41,496 bases of DNA from Cnuella takakiae (GTDB lineage Bacteria; Bacteroidota; Bacteroidia; Chitinophagales; Chitinophagaceae): positions 3,813,945-3,855,440 of the forward strand of contig NZ_MTFE01000010.1 in the NCBI RefSeq assembly GCF_001953305.1. The letters are read 5' to 3'. Positions 36,943 through 41,496 of the stretch are shown here, piece by piece. Numbering within the stretch: the stretch's first letter is position 1; each line of letters begins with the position of its first letter. The notes under the pieces are model-generated. The model saw only the letters and a program-made list of their open reading frames with translations, had not been told where the DNA came from and did no database searches. Made by a program: the position numbers and the translations under genes.

Positions 36943-38466
36943 ATGACCGAAGTAAGCCTTGTTTTTCCGCACCAGCTGTTTCGCCAGCACCCGGCACTTG
37001 CCAAGGACCGTACCGTTTACTTGGTTGAAGAGCCGCTTTTCTTCACACAGTTTGCTTTCCACCAACAAAAGCTGGTACTCCACAGGGCCAGCATGCAGTT
37101 TTACCGGCAGTGGCTGCAGCAACAAGGATTTACGGTACACTACATTGCTTGCAAAGCTGCCAATGCAGATATTCGGGTATTGGTAAAGGAACTGGCAAAT
37201 GAAGGGGTGACCGCTTTCCACCTGTGCGAACTGGCAGATGACTGGCTCACCCGGCGGCTGCAAAAGGCTGCTGGTAGCAACAGCCTGGTATGGCACCGGT
37301 CGCCTGCATTTCTGAACAGCGCAACCGAAGGTTCCCTTCTTTTTCCTAAAGGCAAATATTTCCAGACCGATTTTTATAAGGCCCAACGGCAGCAGCGCAA
37401 CCTGTTGCTGGATGATGGCAAACCTTTGGGTGGCCGCTGGACTTTTGATGATGAAAACAGACTCAAGTTACCCAAAGAAGTACCGGTTCCACAGATGCCT
37501 TTACCAACAGCAAACCAGTGGGTAGATGAGGCGCTTAATTATGTACAGCAAAACTTCTCTAAACATTACGGCAGCACCCAGGCACCATTTACCGAAGGCA
37601 GAACGGAACGGTTCTACCCTACCACTTTTGAGGAGGCAGATGAATGGTTAGGCCATTTCCTGGAACAGCGCTTTGCATTGTTCGGCCCCTATGAAGATGC
37701 CCTTTCGCAGCGGCACCCGGTTATGTTTCACTCTTTATTATCGCCCCTCCTCAATACGGGTTTACTCACCCCGCAACAGGTGTTGAATGCAGTGCTGGAA
37801 CATGCTTCCCAACATGAAATCCCCATGAACTCGCTGGAAGGATTTATCCGGCAGCTAGTGGGCTGGCGCGAGTACATCCGGCAGGTATATGAATTGGAGG
37901 GACGCAAACAACGCACCCGCAATTACTGGGGCTTCAACCGGTCCATACCCGCATCATTTTACAACGGCACTACCGGCATTGCACCTATTGATGCCGTGAT
38001 CAAAAAAGTGCTCCAAACAGGTTATGCACACCACATTGAAAGGCTGATGGTGCTGGGCAACTTCTTCTTGCTCTGCGAATTTCACCCGGATGAAGTATAC
38101 CGCTGGTTTATGGAACTATTCATCGATAGCTACGACTGGGTGATGGTGCCCAATACTTACGGCATGACGCAGTTTGCGGATGGCGGACTGATGATGACCA
38201 AACCTTATATCAGCGGCAGCAATTACCTGATGAAGATGGGTGAGTTTACCAAGGGGCCATGGCAGGAAGTATGGGATGGATTGTTCTGGCGCTTTATGCA
38301 TGTACAGCGTAATTTCTTTTTGCAAAACCCAAGGCTGGGTATGCTGGTGCGCACTTTTGATAAAATGCCGGAGGCAAAAAGGCTTGCGCACCTGAAAGTA
38401 GCAAACGAGTTTTTGAAAAAGATAGACCGGAAAGAAGTGGTACAGGAAGCGCCGTTGCTGTTTTAG
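36943..38466 (+). CDS. PhrB/FeS-BCP family photolyase-like flavoprotein lacking the iron-sulfur cysteines
   Basis: The 507-residue product matches the deoxyribodipyrimidine photolyase-related (FeS-BCP, PhrB) family. The N-terminal alpha/beta antenna domain starts VSLVFPHQLF and contains VYLVEEPLFF. The FAD domain shows FIRQLVGWREYIRQVY, GYAHHIERLMVLGNFFLL and NTYGMTQFADGGLMMTKPYI. The two active-site histidines are His363 and His364. By alignment from memory, the four cluster cysteines of Agrobacterium PhrB (350, 438, 441, 454) fall on Pro348, Thr436, Pro439 and a shortened loop, so no [4Fe-4S] cluster can form there. The protein has three other cysteines, none in those places. The frame opens at 36817, but the ATG at 36943 gives the family N-terminus. 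Confidence 0.88.
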   Translation: MTEVSLVFPHQLFRQHPALAKDRTVYLVEEPLFFTQFAFHQQKLVLHRASMQFYRQWLQQQGFTVHYIACKAANADIRVLVKELANEGVTAFHLCELADDWLTRRLQKAAGSNSLVWHRSPAFLNSATEGSLLFPKGKYFQTDFYKAQRQQRNLLLDDGKPLGGRWTFDDENRLKLPKEVPVPQMPLPTANQWVDEALNYVQQNFSKHYGSTQAPFTEGRTERFYPTTFEEADEWLGHFLEQRFALFGPYEDALSQRHPVMFHSLLSPLLNTGLLTPQQVLNAVLEHASQHEIPMNSLEGFIRQLVGWREYIRQVYELEGRKQRTRNYWGFNRSIPASFYNGTTGIAPIDAVIKKVLQTGYAHHIERLMVLGNFFLLCEFHPDEVYRWFMELFIDSYDWVMVPNTYGMTQFADGGLMMTKPYISGSNYLMKMGEFTKGPWQEVWDGLFWRFMHVQRNFFLQNPRLGMLVRTFDKMPEAKRLAHLKVANEFLKKIDRKEVVQEAPLLF

Positions 38467-38470
38467 CGTT

Positions 38471-38764
38471 TCACGCAAAGGTGCTAAGGAGCAAAGCCGC
38501 AAAAGGTTTTCACGCAACGGCGCAACATTATGTTGTTGCCTCATAATTTGTATATAAATAAGAATGGTCATGCCGAAGTATGCCGGCATCTCCTCCTACT
38601 GTAGAACACTCTAATGTTATTGGGGATGCCGAAACGAGTTCGTCATGACAAGCCGTTAAGCTTTAACTACTCCTATATGCTCAAAAAGACTTTGCATTTT
38701 TGCTCCTTCACGCCTTTGCGTGCTACAAAACTTTACATCGTTGCTCCTTAGCACCTTTGCGTGA
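38471..38764. repeat. nested inverted-repeat element
   Basis: The 24-mer TCACGCAAAGGTGCTAAGGAGCAA at 38471-38494 has a perfect reverse complement at 38741-38764. Inside lie two REP-like units, 38567-38593 (GTCATGCCGAAG...GGCATCTCC) and 38623-38649 (GGGATGCCGAAACGAGTTCG...CATGAC), which are imperfect reverse complements of each other. No reading frame spans the 294 bases and no target-site duplication is evident. It fills most of the 326-base gap between the photolyase-like gene and the TIGR03643-like gene. Confidence 0.8.
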
Positions 38765-38792
38765 CACCTTTCTCTGCGCCGCTTCGTGCCAC

Positions 38793-39068
38793 CTATCGCT
38801 TGGCAATTTTATTCATCGATACTGTTCTTTGCCGGCTGCACTTAAAGCGGTCCACAGCTTTGTTGCGCAGAGCTACATGCTTGGTACTGCGTCCCTGCAC
38901 CCTTTTGCGCCACATGCGGAATGAAGTAGCTTTCATTTCCTGCCGCATAATGCGAATCACGTTTGCTTCCGTAACACCAAACTGGGCCTCAATAGCATCA
39001 AAGGGCGTACGGTCTTCCCATGCCATTTCCACAATGCGGTCCCTTTCTGTTTGCGACAAATATTGCAT
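38793..39068 (-). CDS. TIGR03643-like (DUF2805-like) small helix-turn-helix-type protein
   Basis: The 91-residue product carries the conserved core of a small bacterial family I recognise as TIGR03643/DUF2805: DRIVEMAWEDRTPFDAIEAQ, then FGVTEANVIRIMRQEMKATS and FRMWRKRVQGRSTKH. The helical pattern and basic C-terminus suggest nucleic-acid binding, but no function is established to my knowledge. From memory, members often sit beside photolyase/cryptochrome genes, as this one does on both sides. The last 25 residues are poorly conserved-looking and basic. It diverges from the gene at 39110, with only 41 bases between start codons. Confidence 0.8.
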   Translation of the reverse strand: MQYLSQTERDRIVEMAWEDRTPFDAIEAQFGVTEANVIRIMRQEMKATSFRMWRKRVQGRSTKHVALRNKAVDRFKCSRQRTVSMNKIAKR

Positions 39069-39109
39069 GCAGTATCAACAAACAGGTGTATGAATTGTTA
39101 TGATCCACC

Positions 39110-40198
39110 ATGCATCATTTCCCTACGTCCTACCCACAAATACTGGAACGTATGCACCGCATCGACCCAGTACGGTATGCCAAAACCCGCAACTTTATAG
39201 ATGGCGACATCACGTATTTATCACCTTATATTTCCCGTGGCGTCATTTCGCTGCCACAAGTGGGGGATGCCGTGCTGGCAAAAGGCTACAAACCCTACGA
39301 GGTAGAAAAGTTTTTGCAGGAGCTTGCCTGGCGCGAGTTCTTCCAAAAAGTATGGTGGCAAATGGGCGACCGGATGTTTGCCGATATCAAACAACCACAG
39401 GCGGACGTACAACACCGCAGAATGATCCGGAGCCTTGCCGATGCCCAAACCGGCATTGAAGCCATTGACGAACAGATAAAAGGCCTGTACCAAACAGGTT
39501 ACCTGCACAACCATGCCCGCATGTATATAGCAGGCATGGCCTGCAACCTGGGCCGGGCACACTGGCAGGCACCATCGGAGTGGATGTATTACCACCTGCT
39601 GGATGGCGACCTGGCATCCAACACCTGTAGCTGGCAATGGGTAGCAGGATCGTTCAGCAGTAAAAAGTACATCGCCAACCAGGAAAATATCAACCGTTAC
39701 CTGCACAGCAATCAACGCGGCACTTTCCTCGATTGCGGTTATGACACCATACTGGACCAGGATGTGCCGCTAGCCATGCAAGCTACTACCGAGTTGCAAC
39801 TGGAAACACCATTACCTGCAGTGCAGCAATTGCAACTGGACGACGCCAAGCCTTTATTGCTGTACAATAGCTATAACCTCGATCCCACATGGCGGCAGCA
39901 GGACCAAGCCAACAGGGTATTGGTGCTGGAACCCGAACATTTTCGCCAACACCCCGTATCTGGTAAGGTGCTCAACTTTATTCTTGCTTTGGGCCAGAAT
40001 ATCGAAGGCCTGCAGCTATGGACAGGGGCAGTACAGGATATTCCGGGCATCAGGCAAATGAAAGTGTATAGCCGCATGCATCCGGTATCTGCGCACTATC
40101 CTGGTACGAAAGATCCTTACCCCTGGATGTTTCCGCAGGTGCAGGGTCAGTTCGGGTCATTCTTCTCTTTTTGGAAAAAAGCAGCGCGGTATTTATAG
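39110..40198 (+). CDS. photolyase-like flavoprotein with FAD domain first and shortened alpha/beta domain last
   Basis: The 362-residue product begins directly with the photolyase FAD-binding helical domain: DITYLSPYISRGVISLPQVG, FLQELAWREFFQKVWW, TGYLHNHARMYIAG and LLDGDLASNTCSWQWVAGSF. Asp165, Asn171, Trp175 and Trp177 correspond to E. coli photolyase Asp372, Asn378, Trp382 and Trp384. No N-terminal antenna domain precedes it. Instead residues from about 245 on read LLLYNSYNLDP, then NRVLVLEPEHFRQHP and a helix plus IEGLQLWTG. This resembles the strand-helix-strand start of a photolyase alpha/beta domain moved to the C-terminus. Repair or signalling function is unknown. It diverges from the TIGR03643-like gene. 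Confidence 0.82.
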   Translation: MHHFPTSYPQILERMHRIDPVRYAKTRNFIDGDITYLSPYISRGVISLPQVGDAVLAKGYKPYEVEKFLQELAWREFFQKVWWQMGDRMFADIKQPQADVQHRRMIRSLADAQTGIEAIDEQIKGLYQTGYLHNHARMYIAGMACNLGRAHWQAPSEWMYYHLLDGDLASNTCSWQWVAGSFSSKKYIANQENINRYLHSNQRGTFLDCGYDTILDQDVPLAMQATTELQLETPLPAVQQLQLDDAKPLLLYNSYNLDPTWRQQDQANRVLVLEPEHFRQHPVSGKVLNFILALGQNIEGLQLWTGAVQDIPGIRQMKVYSRMHPVSAHYPGTKDPYPWMFPQVQGQFGSFFSFWKKAARYL

Positions 40199-40273
40199 AT
40201 CTTTTATCTTTTGAAGAGATAGAAGATCAGGGTAAACCTTCAAGGTGTTCAAGACCTTAAAGATTTAAGGGTT

Positions 40274-40281
40274 TACATTTG
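40274..40281 (+). promoter_or_regulatory. candidate -7 box for the thioesterase gene
   Basis: TACATTTG matches TAnnTTTG and ends 15 bases before the ATG at 40297. No strong -33 element is visible. Confidence 0.4.
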
Positions 40282-40296
40282 CGTCAAATTGGATGC

Positions 40297-40812
40297 ATGA
40301 ACGTTAAGAAACCTGCGGATAGTTATACAATGATGACCGAGCTGGTGTTACCCAACGACACCAATGTTTTTGGCAACCTGATGGGTGGCCGACTGATGTA
40401 CTGGATGGACATTGCCGCTGCCATTGCCGCAGCTAAACATTGCAATGCACCCGTTGTTACGGCCTCTGTTGACAATATTTCTTTTGAAAACCCTATAAAG
40501 CTGGGCAACGTGGTACATATTGAAGCCAATGTTACCCGCGCCTTCAGCACATCGATGGAAGTACACCTTAAGGTATGGGGTGAAGACCTGACGCAGCAAT
40601 ACAAGTACAAGAGCAATGAAGCTTATTATACATTTGTTGCCCTCGATCCAAACCGCAAACCCCGTCAGGTACCCAAGCTGGAACCGGTAACCGAAGAAGA
40701 CCAGCGGTTGTTTGACGGCGCCCTTCGCCGCCGCCAGCTGCGCCTGATCCTGGGTGGCAAGATGAAGCCCGATGATGCCGCCGAACTGAAAGCCCTGTTT
40801 ATTAAAGAGTAG
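40297..40812 (+). CDS. acyl-CoA thioesterase, hotdog fold (YciA/BFIT-like)
   Basis: The 171-residue product hydrolyses acyl-CoA thioesters. It has the hotdog-family signature LPNDTNVFGNLMGGRLMYWM followed by Asp and a long central helix (IAAAIAAAKHC). VVTASVDNISFENPIKLGNV comes next, and VHIEANVTRAFSTSMEVHLK forms the sheet. A charged C-terminal helix (about residues 125-171) extends beyond the core, as in cytosolic acyl-CoA hydrolases. The acyl specificity cannot be read. The ATG at 40297 is preferred over an upstream TTG at 40279, which lies inside the -7 box. The DUF1330 gene follows by 17 bases. Confidence 0.9.
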   Translation: MNVKKPADSYTMMTELVLPNDTNVFGNLMGGRLMYWMDIAAAIAAAKHCNAPVVTASVDNISFENPIKLGNVVHIEANVTRAFSTSMEVHLKVWGEDLTQQYKYKSNEAYYTFVALDPNRKPRQVPKLEPVTEEDQRLFDGALRRRQLRLILGGKMKPDDAAELKALFIKE

Positions 40813-40829
40813 ATTAAAATTGATTGGCT

Positions 40830-41123
40830 ATGCCTGCCTATGTGATTGTAGAAATATACATCCACGACCCTGCAGCTTATGAAGGCTACAAACTGCTAAC
40901 CCCTGCTGCAGTAGCTGCATACGATGGCCGCTTTGTAGTGCGGGGTGCACAATCGGAAAGCCTTGAAGGTGATTGGATTCCGCAACGCATGGTCGTATTA
41001 GAGTTCCCATCTGTAGCGCGGGCAAAAGAATGGTGGCACTCACCTGAATATGCCGAAGCAAAAAGCATCCGGCAAAAAGCTGCTACTACTAAGATGTTGG
41101 TGGTGGATGGGTTTAACGGTTAG
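40830..41123 (+). CDS. DUF1330 family protein
   Basis: The 97-residue product matches DUF1330, a dimeric alpha+beta barrel family of unknown function: AYVIVEIYIHDPAAYEGYK, then RFVVRGAQSESLEGDWIPQR, MVVLEFPSVARAKEWWHSPE and YAEAKSIRQKAATTKMLVVD. The length is typical. It starts 17 bases after the thioesterase stop and is probably co-transcribed. The ATG at 40830 is used rather than the TTG at 40824. Confidence 0.9.
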   Translation: MPAYVIVEIYIHDPAAYEGYKLLTPAAVAAYDGRFVVRGAQSESLEGDWIPQRMVVLEFPSVARAKEWWHSPEYAEAKSIRQKAATTKMLVVDGFNG

Positions 41124-41161
41124 TAGTTTGTAGTTTACCTGAATTGAATAATGCTTAATGT

Positions 41162-41207
41162 AAACGAACAAGGCCTGCGGAGTTTTCCGGACGCCTTGTT
41201 CGTTTTT
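41162..41207 (+). terminator. terminator after the thioesterase-DUF1330 unit
   Basis: A 13-bp perfect stem (AAACGAACAAGGC / GCCTTGTTCGTTT) is followed by T residues. The 18-base interior contains a further CGG/CCG pairing. It lies 38 bases after the DUF1330 stop. Confidence 0.88.
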
Positions 41208-41214
41208 CCTTTAT

Positions 41215-41240
41215 CATGCCGAACTTGTTTCGGCATTTCC
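41215..41240. repeat. REP-like palindrome, copy 1 of an inverted pair
   Basis: CATGCCGAACTTGTTTCGGCAT contains the arms ATGCCGAA / TTCGGCAT. It is the reverse complement of the unit at 41365-41392 and closely related to the two units inside the element at 38471-38764. Confidence 0.8.
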
Positions 41241-41364
41241 GTTTGATGTTGTATTCTCAAATTTTACTTGGGAGACTTCAAGAAGTTCAGCACGATCGTA
41301 CATGATTGGCTTTGTCATTTTGACGCCGCAGCAACTTCATTTCTTCTTAGCACCCAATGGTGCC

Positions 41365-41392
41365 GGGGATGCCGAAACAAGTTCGGCATGAC
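41365..41392. repeat. REP-like palindrome, copy 2 of an inverted pair
   Basis: GGGGATGCCGAAACAAGTTC continues to GGCATGAC. The hairpin arms are ATGCCGAA / TTCGGCAT with a 5-base loop. It is inverted relative to 41215-41240, with 124 bases between the two, and differs by few bases from 38623-38649. Confidence 0.8.
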
Positions 41393-41440
41393 GGACCCAA
41401 ACAGACACCTGATTTCTTTTGTACCTTAAGCAGTTTTTTT

Positions 41441-41496
41441 CAATCACCAATCACCAATCACCAATCACCAATCACCAATCACCAATCACCAATCAC
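41441..41496 (+). repeat. heptanucleotide tandem repeat (CAATCAC)8, cut by the window edge
   Basis: Eight perfect copies of CAATCAC run to the last base. The true length of the array is unknown because the window ends inside it. Confidence 0.97.

Noticed and set aside
40198-40228. Hairpin GATCTT...AAGATC after the permuted photolyase gene
   Set aside because: The stem is short and imperfect and no T run follows, so it is not called a terminator.
41441-41496. Tandem repeats as a CRISPR array
   Set aside because: The 7-base units are contiguous with no spacers.
1-41496. tRNA, rRNA, riboswitch or insertion-sequence transposase genes
   Set aside because: None could be seen by eye; in particular no FMN-riboswitch-like leader precedes ribD and no transposase frame was recognised.

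Overview
The window looks like chromosome from a free-living member of the Bacteroidota, most likely the Chitinophagaceae. The reasons are two large secreted proteins with type IX secretion (T9SS) C-terminal sorting domains, Bacteroidota-type -7 boxes (TAnnTTTG) in front of several genes, a DUF4907-like protein, a TIGR03643-like protein, a three-subunit transhydrogenase, and few purine-rich ribosome binding sites. I could not run searches, so all family names come from reading motifs. I found 33 protein genes, no tRNA or rRNA, no CRISPR and no complete insertion sequence.

Layout. 1-8.6 kb: penicillin-binding protein 1A, a small exported beta-rich protein, then a leftward ribD - DMT transporter - yigZ unit divergent from prmC, and a leftward exbB-exbD pair whose ExbB carries an EF-hand-like loop. 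8.7-15 kb: an SPFH protein, an exported Tricorn-type protease and PepT, all leftward. 15-21.6 kb: a small membrane protein, a SlyD-like prolyl isomerase, a rightward namZ-fmt pair, an exported LysM/double-psi-barrel protein and an RsmB/RsmF-type rRNA methyltransferase. 21.8-28.1 kb: the pntAA-pntAB-pntB operon, a thyA-folA-methyltransferase operon and an exported barrel-like protein. 28.1-34.9 kb: two paralogous secreted GloVer-repeat proteins, the second downstream of a DUF4907-like gene. 35.5-41.1 kb: proline dehydrogenase, two unusual photolyase homologues around a TIGR03643-like gene, an acyl-CoA thioesterase and a DUF1330 protein.

Most of the window is housekeeping: wall synthesis and recycling (PBP1A, NamZ), folate and thymidylate, riboflavin, translation (prmC, fmt, rsmF), redox balance (pnt) and protein turnover (Tricorn, PepT).

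The most unusual region is 36.9-40.2 kb. The first photolyase homologue belongs to the FeS-BCP/PhrB family but lacks all four iron-sulfur cysteines and has substitutions in the expected electron-transfer chain. The second appears circularly permuted, with the FAD domain first and a shortened alpha/beta domain last. Between them lies a nested inverted-repeat element whose inner palindrome recurs at about 41.3 kb. The other region worth attention is the GloVer pair: both proteins show 14 matching repeats, which suggests two seven-bladed propellers and duplication of a whole gene. The right edge ends inside a 7-bp tandem repeat, so this may be a contig end.
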